Assembly: GCA_002351725.1 (NCBI GenBank)
Contig: DEHD01000018.1
Coordinates: 1 to 64,000, forward strand
Origin: Prevotella sp. UBA2809
Lineage (GTDB): Bacteria; Bacteroidota; Bacteroidia; Bacteroidales; Bacteroidaceae
Direction of reading: 5' to 3'
DNA: 64,000 bases
This document shows positions 26,932-35,376 of this stretch, piece after piece (the first letter of the stretch is position 1; each line of letters begins with the position of its first letter). The notes beneath the pieces are model-generated. The model searched no databases. It was given only the letters and a program-made list of their open reading frames with translations, and was not told where the DNA came from. Both the position numbers and the translations under genes were made by a program.

Positions 26932-28065
26932 ATGGAGTCACTCACTATCAAACGAAACATACTGCTGAATCCTGGTCCCGCCACTACCACCGATACGGTG
27001 AAGATGGCACAAGTGGTGCCTGATATCTGTCCACGCGAACAGGATTTTGCCAAGCTCATGAAAGGTCTGCGTTCAGACCTTCTGAAGGTGGTTCATGCCC
27101 CTGCAGACCAATATACATCTGTGCTGTTTTGCGGCTCAGGAACCATCAATATCGATATCTGTATCAACTCGCTGGTACCCGAAGGCAAAAAGATTCTGGT
27201 AGTCAACAATGGTGCCTATAACACCCGCGCCGTCGAGGTTTGTCAGATGTACCATATTCCCCACATCAACCTCCAGTCGAGCGTGTTCGAGCAGCCCGAT
27301 CTGGCCGCCGTCGAGCAGACGCTGAAGGAGAATCCCGATGTGGCTGTGGTGTATTGCTGTCACCACGAAACGGGCACAGGCGTTCTCAATCCCATCCGCG
27401 AGATAGGAGCCCTGGCCCACCAGTATGGCGCCATCTTCATCACCGACACCACGTCTACCCTGGGCATGATTCCCCTCGATGTGGTGAACGATAACGTCGA
27501 TTTCTGCATGGCCTCCGCCCAGAAGGGACTGATGGCCATGTCGGGCTTGTCGTTTATCATTGGTCGCGAGGATATCATCAAGGCCTCACAGCACTACCCC
27601 ACCCGCTCTTATTACTGCAATCTGTATCTGCAGTACGAGTACTTTGAAAAGACGGGCGAGATGCATTTCACGCCCCCTGTCCAGACCATCTATGCCACCA
27701 TACAGGCCCTGAAGGAGTATTTTGCCGAAGGCGAGACCGCCAAGTTCGCCCGCCATCGTCGCGTTTACGAAGCCATTCATCAGGGCCTCGACGCCTTAGG
27801 TTTCCAGACCGTCATCGACCGTCGTATCGAATCCGGACTGGTGGTATCGGTGAAATACCCCGACGACCCCAACTGGAGCTTTGAGCAGATTCACGATTAC
27901 TGCTACGAGCGCGGATTCACCATCTATCCAGGCAAGATATCTACCACCAACACCTTCCGTCTTTGTGCCTTAGGCGCCATCGACGTCAAGGATATCGAGG
28001 ACTTCTTTGTGGTGCTGAAAGAGGCGCTGAACCATTACCATATCAAGTTAGTCTATCATGCTTAG
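26932..28065 (+). CDS. aepZ: 2-aminoethylphosphonate aminotransferase
   Basis: PLP-dependent aminotransferase (PhnW family, fold type I) that, in this biosynthetic setting, aminates phosphonoacetaldehyde to 2-aminoethylphosphonate. The 377-residue protein has LNPGPATTT at the N-terminus, the cofactor Asp in TDTTSTLG (about 171-178) and the PLP lysine Lys198 in SAQKGLMAMSG. PhnW proteins in degradation operons run the reverse way; the adjacent mutase and decarboxylase show this one is biosynthetic. Three bases separate it from aepY, and it overlaps the next gene by eight bases. Confidence 0.93.
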   Translation: MESLTIKRNILLNPGPATTTDTVKMAQVVPDICPREQDFAKLMKGLRSDLLKVVHAPADQYTSVLFCGSGTINIDICINSLVPEGKKILVVNNGAYNTRAVEVCQMYHIPHINLQSSVFEQPDLAAVEQTLKENPDVAVVYCCHHETGTGVLNPIREIGALAHQYGAIFITDTTSTLGMIPLDVVNDNVDFCMASAQKGLMAMSGLSFIIGREDIIKASQHYPTRSYYCNLYLQYEYFEKTGEMHFTPPVQTIYATIQALKEYFAEGETAKFARHRRVYEAIHQGLDALGFQTVIDRRIESGLVVSVKYPDDPNWSFEQIHDYCYERGFTIYPGKISTTNTFRLCALGAIDVKDIEDFFVVLKEALNHYHIKLVYHA

Positions 28066-28789
28066 AAAAGTAACTACAGCCATCATTATGGCAGCCGGTA
28101 TGGGCACCCGCTTCGGCCATAAGACCGACGATATGCCCAAGGGCTTTATCGAGGTGGGCGGCGTTTCCATGATCGAGCGCTCTGTTCAGACCCTGATTGA
28201 TTGCGGCATCACGCGCATCATCATCGGCGTGGGCTATCATCAGGAGGCCTATCGCCAACTGCAGCAACGGTTTCCGCAGATAGAATGCGTTGAGAACCCC
28301 ATCTATGCCGACACCAACAGCATGTACACCCTGTTCTGCTGTCGCACGGCTCTGGGCCCTGACGAGGACTTTCTGTTGCTCGAGAGCGACCTGGTTTTCG
28401 AGCATCGCGCCATCGAGGCCCTGATGACCTGCGAGCAGCCCGATGTGATGCTCATCACGCCCGTCACCAAGTTTCAGGACCAGTATTATGTAGAGAGCGA
28501 CAGCCACCATATTCTCACCCGCTGCTCCGTCAACAAAGAAGAGCTGCAAGCCAAAGGCGAGCTGGTGGGTATTCATAAGCTGTCGGCCCCGTTCTTCGCC
28601 AAGATGGCTGCCGACTACGAGCGCCAACTGCCCCTCAACCGCAAGCTGGGCTACGAATACCAGCTGCTCCACATGTCGCAATCGGGCAGTCCTGTCTACG
28701 TGCTTTGTGAAGAAGGATTGGCCTGGTACGAGATCGACGACGAGCAAGACCTTGCTTACGCAGAAAAGAATATCATCAATCGCATTTAG
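28058..28789 (+). CDS. pntC: Probable CMP-2-aminoethylphosphonate synthase (LicC/PntC-type nucleotidyltransferase)
   Basis: A 243-residue sugar-phosphate-nucleotidyltransferase fold protein with the signature MAAGMGTRFG...PKGF (residues 11-30), ENPIYADTNSMYTL and the metal-binding Asp of LLESDLVF. LicC-like enzymes activate phosphocholine with CTP; PntC of Treponema does the same with AEP to give CMP-AEP. Because it directly follows and overlaps the AEP transaminase gene and precedes licD, CMP-AEP formation is the best prediction. Activity on phosphocholine or another alcohol phosphate cannot be excluded from sequence alone. Confidence 0.82.
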   Translation: MLRKVTTAIIMAAGMGTRFGHKTDDMPKGFIEVGGVSMIERSVQTLIDCGITRIIIGVGYHQEAYRQLQQRFPQIECVENPIYADTNSMYTLFCCRTALGPDEDFLLLESDLVFEHRAIEALMTCEQPDVMLITPVTKFQDQYYVESDSHHILTRCSVNKEELQAKGELVGIHKLSAPFFAKMAADYERQLPLNRKLGYEYQLLHMSQSGSPVYVLCEEGLAWYEIDDEQDLAYAEKNIINRI

Positions 28790-28792
28790 CTT

Positions 28793-29623
28793 ATGCCAGC
28801 ATACAGTATCAAAGAATTACAACAGCACATCATCCCCATCCTCCTGGATGTCGATCGTGTGTGCCGCGAACACAATATCCGTTGCTACATCTGCGACGGC
28901 ACCATGCTGGGCGCCGTCCGTCATGGCGGTTTCATTCCCTGGGACGACGACATCGATGTCTGCATGCCCCGCCCCGACTACGAGCGCTTCATGCAGCACG
29001 CCAAGGAGTGGTTGCCCGAACGCCTGGAGGCCATCTGTGCCGAGAACGACGAAGACTACCCTTTCCCCTTTGGCAAGATACAAGACAATACCACCACGCT
29101 GATAGAGCGCATGCATATCGACTATATGGGCGGCCTCTATATCGATGTGTTCCCCATCGACGGCATGCCCCAGAGCAAGTTGCTTCAGGAGCTCCAGCTG
29201 TGGCGCTACGAGTACTACAAGAAGGTGCTCTACTTCCTGCATCGCGACCCCTACAAGCATGGTCGCGGTCCCAGCTCATGGATTCCGCTGCTCTGTCGCA
29301 AGCTCTATTCGCGCACCCGTCTGCAGCAGAAAATCAAGCGCCTCATGTGCAAGTACGATTACGAGCAGTCGCCCATGACCGTGAATTTCGACGATGGTCA
29401 TCGTGGCGTCATGCCCAAGGAGCTCTACGGCGCCCCTACGCCTATCCGCTTCGAGGGTCATGAGGTGATGGGTGTAGCCCATCCTCACGAGTACCTCAGC
29501 TGCACCTATGGCGAGTATATGGTCATCCCCAAGCAGGAGCACCAGCGCACCCACAACTTCCAGTATCTCGACTACCATCTTCCCTACAAGGAGTATTCCG
29601 ACAACAGGACATTCATCAGATAA
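28793..29623 (+). CDS. LicD family phosphotransferase
   Basis: A 276-residue enzyme with the LicD core GTMLGAVRHGGFIPWDDDID (residues 36-55), including the metal-binding acidic cluster. Characterised LicD proteins move phosphocholine from CDP-choline onto cell-surface glycans. Following the predicted CMP-AEP synthase, this member probably transfers 2-aminoethylphosphonate to a sugar. The acceptor is presumably the glycan built by the downstream glycosyltransferases. Family assignment is firm; the donor is inference from context. Confidence 0.9.
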   Translation: MPAYSIKELQQHIIPILLDVDRVCREHNIRCYICDGTMLGAVRHGGFIPWDDDIDVCMPRPDYERFMQHAKEWLPERLEAICAENDEDYPFPFGKIQDNTTTLIERMHIDYMGGLYIDVFPIDGMPQSKLLQELQLWRYEYYKKVLYFLHRDPYKHGRGPSSWIPLLCRKLYSRTRLQQKIKRLMCKYDYEQSPMTVNFDDGHRGVMPKELYGAPTPIRFEGHEVMGVAHPHEYLSCTYGEYMVIPKQEHQRTHNFQYLDYHLPYKEYSDNRTFIR

Positions 29624-29625
29624 CA

Positions 29626-30633
29626 ATGAACCGCAAAATATACTATCTGTTCCACAGTGGCAAGAACTGCAAGTTCCTCTACTACCTCCGGAGTTATCTT
29701 CGCGAGGCGATGCCCCGCTGGTGCACACAGATACAACTCAAGCCACTGTTGGCCAAGCTCGACGACCGTCCTGACAAGGCGTATATCCTGGAGCGCGTGA
29801 ACTATTACAACAAGCTCACGCCCACCTCGCCCATCGATGCCACGCTGTGGCAGGAGCGGGCTGTAGAGGTGTGCAAGCAGCCCATGACCAACCAGTCGAC
29901 CTACTACCACGATGCGATGGAGATAGCGCGCTATTTCAGCGGCCATCTCAAGTGGATGCTGCGCCATGGCGACATCGTCACCCTGCTGCCCCTGCCCACC
30001 ATCCTCAAAAGCCGTCCGCTGGGCAACAACAATCAGAATTCCGTCATTCTCAAGCTCGATAAAGTGCGCCATTTCCTGTTCGTCAACGATACCAAGTCGT
30101 GGCGCGACAAGAAGAACATGGCCATCTTCCGAGGCGATATAGGCAACGAGGCTAATGGCGACGACAAGCCTAACCGCCGTGTTTTCATGAACCGATGGAA
30201 GGACCACCCGATGGTGGATGCCGCCTCGACCGATTTGGTCGACGACCACCCCGAATGGCGCCGCGAGAAACTCACTATCGGCGAGCATCTCGACTATAAG
30301 TTCATCATGTCGCTCGAGGGCAACGATGTGGCCTCCAACCTCAAATGGGTCATGTCGTCCAACTCCATTGCCGTCACCCCTCGCCCCACCTGCGAGACCT
30401 GGTTCATGGAGGGTACCCTCATCCCCAACTACCATTACATCGAGGTGAAGCCCGACTTCTCCGACCTTGAGGAGCGCCTGCAATATTACATCGCCCACCC
30501 TGTCGAGGCCGAAGCCATCATCCAGCATGCCCACGAGTATGTCAGTCAGTTCCGCGACAAGAAGCGCGAGCAGCTCATATCGCTCCTGGTGCTGAAGAAG
30601 TATTTTGAAATAACCAACAAGGTAGAGCTATGA
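29626..30633 (+). CDS. Glycosyltransferase family 90 (CAP10/LpsA-like)
   Basis: A 335-residue protein with the GT90 hallmark HLDYKFIMSLEGNDVASNLK (about residues 223-242) followed by a MSSNSIAVTPRPTCETWFMEG-type donor-site region, and AIFRGDIG earlier on. GT90 members include bacterial LPS glycosyltransferases (LpsA) and eukaryotic xylosyl- or glucosyltransferases. Donor and acceptor are unknown. It starts two bases after licD and overlaps the next gene by ATGA, so it belongs to the phosphonate operon. Confidence 0.88.
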   Translation: MNRKIYYLFHSGKNCKFLYYLRSYLREAMPRWCTQIQLKPLLAKLDDRPDKAYILERVNYYNKLTPTSPIDATLWQERAVEVCKQPMTNQSTYYHDAMEIARYFSGHLKWMLRHGDIVTLLPLPTILKSRPLGNNNQNSVILKLDKVRHFLFVNDTKSWRDKKNMAIFRGDIGNEANGDDKPNRRVFMNRWKDHPMVDAASTDLVDDHPEWRREKLTIGEHLDYKFIMSLEGNDVASNLKWVMSSNSIAVTPRPTCETWFMEGTLIPNYHYIEVKPDFSDLEERLQYYIAHPVEAEAIIQHAHEYVSQFRDKKREQLISLLVLKKYFEITNKVEL

Positions 30634-31502
30634 TATTTGCCCGAGATAAGAGTCAGATGTGCAACAACCTGCTGCAGTACGCTCACGTCTATGCGTGGGG
30701 CCGCGAGCATGGCAGGAAGGTCATCTCCATGCGCTTCAGCTATAAGTATCAGTATTTCCATATCTGCCATACCAGTCTCACGGGTTTTGGCTGGTATCTG
30801 TTTGCCAAATATATGGCAGCGCTCAAGCTGCTGCCCACCGCCAGCTTCAAGCATAGCGACTGCGACCGAGAGGCTTTGGAGCGCAAGATGCTCCGCCACA
30901 AGCACATCGTCGTCAGCGGCTGGAATGTTCGTTTCTACGATCTGTTCCTGAAATACCGAAAAGAGATTTGCGAATTATTCACCCTCGATGAGCAATACAC
31001 CGCCCCCGTGAAGGCTAGAATGGATGAAGCTAGGAGATCTCTCCACGCGCTTCGCTTGGTCGAGATGACAAGGGAGGGGGAAGGCATGTCGAGCGCTCTC
31101 GCCCTTGGTGTTCACATTCGCCGAGGCGACTACGCCCAATGGCAGAACGGCCAGTATTACTTCGACGATGCCGTATACGCAGCACATATCAACCGCTTCG
31201 CCGAGCTCCACCCCGACCAGACCATCCACGTCTTCCTCTCGACCAACGACCCGAGCGTCTCGGCCGAGGCCTACCAGCAAGCCTGTCCCAAGGTGATGAT
31301 TCACCACTTTAAGGGCAGCGCCCCCGAAGACCTGTTCATGCTCTCCGAGTGTGACTACCTTATTGGTCCTCCCAGCACCTTCTCGCTCGTAGCCGCTATG
31401 TATAGAGATATCCCGTTATACAGAATGGACGTTGCAGACGAAGGACAGATGACAAGTGAGTCTTTCCGTTTGTTTGACTATTGGTTTAGAAGAATCATTT
31501 AA
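30630..31502 (+). CDS. GT11-like alpha-1,2-fucosyltransferase
   Basis: A 290-residue glycosyltransferase with the GT11 donor motif HIRRGDY (162-168), an N-terminal NNLLQYAHVYA segment, FLSTNDP and a C-terminal CDYLIGPPSTFSLVAAM. The usual activity is transfer of fucose from GDP-fucose in alpha-1,2 linkage. Residues about 134-156 look like an insertion before the HIRRGDY strand and are encoded by the element shared with aepY. The last 110 bases or so (from about 31390) change abruptly from GC-rich to AT-rich composition, suggesting a recombination junction. Confidence 0.82.
   Translation: MIFARDKSQMCNNLLQYAHVYAWGREHGRKVISMRFSYKYQYFHICHTSLTGFGWYLFAKYMAALKLLPTASFKHSDCDREALERKMLRHKHIVVSGWNVRFYDLFLKYRKEICELFTLDEQYTAPVKARMDEARRSLHALRLVEMTREGEGMSSALALGVHIRRGDYAQWQNGQYYFDDAVYAAHINRFAELHPDQTIHVFLSTNDPSVSAEAYQQACPKVMIHHFKGSAPEDLFMLSECDYLIGPPSTFSLVAAMYRDIPLYRMDVADEGQMTSESFRLFDYWFRRII
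31037..31106. repeat. GC-rich element inside the fucosyltransferase gene
   Basis: The 23 bases at 31060-31082 share 19 positions with 26787-26809 in aepY. The surroundings hold arm-like CGCGCTTCGC and TGTCGAGCGC sequences. It is read in a different frame from the aepY copy, yet neither copy introduces a stop. Confidence 0.55.
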
Positions 31503-31504
31503 AT

Positions 31505-32359
31505 ATGTCACAATTACGAAAAATAAGATACCGTTTGTTTTCATGGCGCCATTTTCCGCCATTAGTACCCTCACAACAGGAGATTGATGTGGTCATCCCC
31601 ATTGTAGCCAAAGATCTGCACATCCTGCCTTTATGTCTGGAGGGGGTGCGCCAACAGGTATCGCATCACATCAAGGACATTTATATTGTGGCACCTGCAG
31701 AACAAGACATCGTTAAATTTTGCGAGACAAACAATCTACATTTTGTAGACGAAACTTCCGTATTGGGATTCTCGCCCAAGGAGCTGAATATTGTGATAAC
31801 AAATCCCGACGGAACAACACGCAATCGCAGTGGATGGCTTTTCCAACAACTAATAAAGTTGAGCGGCAAGGTTGGCACCTGTCAGCATTACCTCTGCATC
31901 GACGCCGACCATGTACTGATTCGCCCACATGTGTTTCTTACAGACGACAATAAGACTGTTTTCTATATGAGCTATGAAGAGCATAAGCCCTATTATGAGA
32001 ATATCCACAAACTTATGCCTGGATTACAATTGGATACTTTGTCGTATGTAGATCATAAGATGCTGTTCGACAAAGAACAGCTCAAGCGTCTTCATAATGC
32101 ATTAAGCCAACAGACAGGTGACTCTTGGATAGACGCAATCATCAACAACTACGACCGCACAAACTTTGCCGGATTCTCAGAATTCGAGCTATACGGAAAT
32201 TTTATCCAGAACAAGGAGCGCCGCCCATGGTTACAGAAGCGTTTATCTTATAATCATATAGCAGATTATTCTACATTGCAGAAGAAATGGAGCGGCTCAC
32301 GATGGTCACTCACTTTTCCTGAATATATGAAACAGAACCACAAGTCAGCGGGATTGTAA
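31505..32359 (+). CDS. DUF6492-like putative glycosyltransferase
   Basis: A 284-residue protein with a GT-A-like layout. The N-terminus IDVVIPIVAKDLHILPLCLE resembles the first nucleotide-binding strand, and YLCIDADHVLIRP contains a DxD metal motif (near residues 138-140). It then has SWIDAIINNYDRTNFAGFSEFELYGNF-like acceptor-side residues. It matches my recollection of DUF6492. Base composition is AT-richer than the upstream operon genes. It overlaps the convergent GT87-FGE gene by 15 bases. Sugar specificity unknown. Confidence 0.7.
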   Translation: MSQLRKIRYRLFSWRHFPPLVPSQQEIDVVIPIVAKDLHILPLCLEGVRQQVSHHIKDIYIVAPAEQDIVKFCETNNLHFVDETSVLGFSPKELNIVITNPDGTTRNRSGWLFQQLIKLSGKVGTCQHYLCIDADHVLIRPHVFLTDDNKTVFYMSYEEHKPYYENIHKLMPGLQLDTLSYVDHKMLFDKEQLKRLHNALSQQTGDSWIDAIINNYDRTNFAGFSEFELYGNFIQNKERRPWLQKRLSYNHIADYSTLQKKWSGSRWSLTFPEYMKQNHKSAGL

Positions 32360-34252
32360 TACCAATCTGAATCCTACGTGTTTGAATCGTCTGCGTTTAT
32401 CATACATAAACCTATTTGAAACACGACAATATCGAGGATCACAATCGTAGCCACCTCCACGGATTACATGGAAATTGGTTGAAGGCTTACTCTCTGGAGT
32501 TTTCCTGTACCAGTCTTCACACCATTCCCAAACATTACCCGACATATCGAAGAGCCCTAATTCGTTTGGTTTGAGTTGGGCCACCGGTTCATGAGCATCA
32601 GTTTTGTTATTTGAAAGTGTATGCGCCACGGCGTCTATGTTGTTACTTCCTGCATACAGATAACCTTTTGACTTCTTACCTCCCTTGGCAGCATATTCCC
32701 ATTCAGCCTCAGTTGGCAGTCTGAAGTGCATACCAGAAATCATGTTCAGCTTTTCTATAAACTCCTGGCACATGTCATATGTAACATACTCCACTGGCCT
32801 CTTTGCACCATTTTTCTTCGAAGGGTTATAATGCATTACAGCTTCCCACAGCTCCTGGGTAACCTCTGTTTCTCCAATATAAAAATCATCCAGCGTTACT
32901 CTACGATTTACCTCATCAGCATCAGCAAGTGTATCGTTGGGCAAAGCGCCAAGCATACAGTTTCCACCTTCTACATATCTCAGTTTATATGTAACTCCCT
33001 TAACTTTCAACGTACGGAGCACAACTTTTGTCTGTGCCTGCATACCAAAAGGCAATAGTAGAGTTGTGAGCACAAGTACCCCTTTTACTTTTGACATTTC
33101 AACTTTACACTCTCCCTCAGGTCCTACTGCCCACCATATCATGCGAAGCCAACAGAGCAAATAGGTATATACGTCAATCCAGTATGTCTCGTGTATATAG
33201 TTATGCAACCAGGCTGGGCAGAGAACGTCGGTAGGCAGTATGCAGAAGTTGACAACCAGCAACCAGAACAGCGTCCGATCAATCCAAGTACGCTTATTAC
33301 GAAGCCAAAAAGCCATTGCATAAAACGGGAAAGCAATAATATACGTATGAGTTTCCGGACAGTCACTGAACATAATCATGAAACCTGTAATCACGCCGAG
33401 TGCCTCTACTCTGAAACAAAGTTTGCCCCAGCGTTTATATCTGGCAAAGAAGGCTATTGCCAACAAAGAAAATACTACTATCTGTACAAGTCGGTAGTTA
33501 GGTAGCAATAAAGGTTTCAAACCACGTGCAAAGAGAATTCCCACAAAGTCAGTGTCACTATGGTGGCTCGCTATCATATCAAACATCTGTTGATAAAGAA
33601 CAAAGGGATTATCGAAATTCTGGTTTAACAAAGGTAGGCAAACCAACAGACAGCCGAACACCAATGCTAATCCCAAGTTACGCCACACCTTTGGATAACA
33701 TAACAATATAGCCAGCTCAGCAACTCCATACACCTTTGTTGTGGCAGAAATCATAATCAACAGCACTGCCCATACTGGTTTATTGCGTTCTAACAAGATG
33801 AATGCAAAAATATAGATATATGCTACAATTATATTATGCTGGTAGCAGAACACAGTCTGCAGTACCACCGACAAAAGGAATAAGAATATCCAGTGTTTGT
33901 ATTTATCCAGCTGTTGTGGCAGCATTTTTATGGCTAAGGCAAACAGACTGTAATTACCAATATTCCATACATACGGTCCTAACCACCATGGCAGGAGGAA
34001 TATTGGGGCGAATAAAACGCTGAATACGGGCGAATAAAGAAAATATATGTTGTGAGCTTGAGCATATTCCAGATTGTAGGGCGACAGTCCTTCCCAGAAC
34101 ATTCTTGTAGAATCCTGATAGTCAAAATAGTTTGTGTTGCGACCACGGAACACCTCCATAGATGTGGCAAGCAGCACAACTACTAGGCCTAATACAAACA
34201 CACAAGTGGGATTGCTGAAAAACCACTTTACAGCATCTAGGATTTTCTTCAT
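32345..34252 (-). CDS. GT87-like membrane glycosyltransferase fused to an FGE/SUMF1-like domain
   Basis: A single 635-residue frame. Residues 1-385 form a polytopic GT-C enzyme of the GT87 (DUF2029) type, with around ten transmembrane helices and an early periplasmic Asp in the first loop. Such enzymes use polyprenyl-phosphate sugars. Residues 386-407 look like a separate signal peptide (MSKVKGVLVL...MQAQ). Residues 410-635 are a formylglycine-generating-enzyme-like (FGE-sulfatase) domain with FRLPTEAEWEYAAKG, GNVWEWCEDW and IRGGGYDCDPRYC, including a Cys-x4-Cys pair (604, 609). The internal ATG at 33097 may allow separate synthesis of the second domain. No sulfatase gene is adjacent. Confidence 0.85.
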   Translation of the reverse strand: MKKILDAVKWFFSNPTCVFVLGLVVVLLATSMEVFRGRNTNYFDYQDSTRMFWEGLSPYNLEYAQAHNIYFLYSPVFSVLFAPIFLLPWWLGPYVWNIGNYSLFALAIKMLPQQLDKYKHWIFLFLLSVVLQTVFCYQHNIIVAYIYIFAFILLERNKPVWAVLLIMISATTKVYGVAELAILLCYPKVWRNLGLALVFGCLLVCLPLLNQNFDNPFVLYQQMFDMIASHHSDTDFVGILFARGLKPLLLPNYRLVQIVVFSLLAIAFFARYKRWGKLCFRVEALGVITGFMIMFSDCPETHTYIIAFPFYAMAFWLRNKRTWIDRTLFWLLVVNFCILPTDVLCPAWLHNYIHETYWIDVYTYLLCWLRMIWWAVGPEGECKVEMSKVKGVLVLTTLLLPFGMQAQTKVVLRTLKVKGVTYKLRYVEGGNCMLGALPNDTLADADEVNRRVTLDDFYIGETEVTQELWEAVMHYNPSKKNGAKRPVEYVTYDMCQEFIEKLNMISGMHFRLPTEAEWEYAAKGGKKSKGYLYAGSNNIDAVAHTLSNNKTDAHEPVAQLKPNELGLFDMSGNVWEWCEDWYRKTPESKPSTNFHVIRGGGYDCDPRYCRVSNRFMYDKRRRFKHVGFRLVLQSR

Positions 34253-34254
34253 GC

Positions 34255-35373
34255 TTATTTGAACCTCTTAATAAGTTTAGTTATCAGGTCTATATCCTCG
34301 TCTTTCAGTTCATAAAAAAGAGGAAGCCTCACTAACGTATTGCCATAACGGTCACAGTTTGCCAATTGCCTACCATCATGCTTATCCTTATAATAAGCGC
34401 TTGAGTGCAGAGGCAGATAATGGAACGTGGACTGTACACCATTGTTCTTCAGATAGTTTATAAATGCCGTGCGCTGTTCAAGACTCTCACAAAGCAGATA
34501 GTACATATGATAGTTATTGGTAGCATATTCCGGTAGTTCTGGACATGTAATACCCTTGGGCAGATTACCTTTCAAAGCCCTATCATAGCTCTCCCAGATG
34601 TGCTTACGCTTACCCTGTATATCGTCTATCTGCTCTAACTGTGCCCATAGGAAGGCGGCATTTAATTCAGAAGGCAGAAACGATGATCCTGTGTCGCACC
34701 AGCCGTATTTATTCACCATTCCACGATAGAATTCCGCACGGTTGGTTCCTTTTTCCCAAAGGATTTCCGATCTACGCACAAATCTTTCATCGTTAACCAC
34801 CAGCATTCCTCCTTCACCACAATTTATATTTTTAGTCTCGTGGAAAGAAAAAGCAGCTAGGTGCCCGATGCTTCCCAATGGCTTTCCTTTATAATATGAG
34901 TCAATGGCATGGGCAGCATCTTCCACTACAAACAGGTTATGCTCCTTAGCTAAAGCCATTATGCCATCCATGTCGCAAGCCACACCGGCATAATGCACAA
35001 CAACTATAACCTTGGTTTTCTCATTTATCAGAGGTGCTATTTCTTCTGCTGTTATATTCGGATTGACACTTCCACTATCAGCAAAGCGAATGACAGCACC
35101 CTCGCGAATAAATGCTATGGCCGAAGACACAAACGTATACGAAGGCACAATAACCTCATCGCCTGCATTCAGTTCACATAGCATGGAACACATTTCCAAA
35201 GCATCGGTACCCGATGTGGTAAGAAGACACTTTCTGAATCCGTAATGCTTCTCGAAGAATCCATGACAGAGTTTAGTAAAGTCACCATTACCCGACATTG
35301 TGGTCGACTGACACACCTCATGTATATAACTCAACTCTCTGCCTGAGCAGTATGGTTTGTTGAATGGAATCAT
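34255..35373 (-). CDS. wecE: dTDP-4-amino-4,6-dideoxygalactose transaminase
   Basis: DegT/DnrJ/EryC1-family PLP aminotransferase that makes dTDP-Fuc4N from dTDP-4-keto-6-deoxyglucose, a precursor for surface glycans such as enterobacterial common antigen. The 372-residue protein closely follows the WecE/RffA pattern: TTSGTDALEMCSML, EDAAHAIDSYYKGKPLGS, PLP lysine Lys181 in SFHETKNINCGEGG and DTGSSFLPSELNAAFLWAQL. The dTDP-glucose genes rmlA and rmlB are not in the window. Two bases from the GT87-FGE gene and three from the GT2 gene, so cotranscribed. Confidence 0.92.
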   Translation of the reverse strand: MIPFNKPYCSGRELSYIHEVCQSTTMSGNGDFTKLCHGFFEKHYGFRKCLLTTSGTDALEMCSMLCELNAGDEVIVPSYTFVSSAIAFIREGAVIRFADSGSVNPNITAEEIAPLINEKTKVIVVVHYAGVACDMDGIMALAKEHNLFVVEDAAHAIDSYYKGKPLGSIGHLAAFSFHETKNINCGEGGMLVVNDERFVRRSEILWEKGTNRAEFYRGMVNKYGWCDTGSSFLPSELNAAFLWAQLEQIDDIQGKRKHIWESYDRALKGNLPKGITCPELPEYATNNYHMYYLLCESLEQRTAFINYLKNNGVQSTFHYLPLHSSAYYKDKHDGRQLANCDRYGNTLVRLPLFYELKDEDIDLITKLIKRFK

Positions 35374-35376
35374 TTT

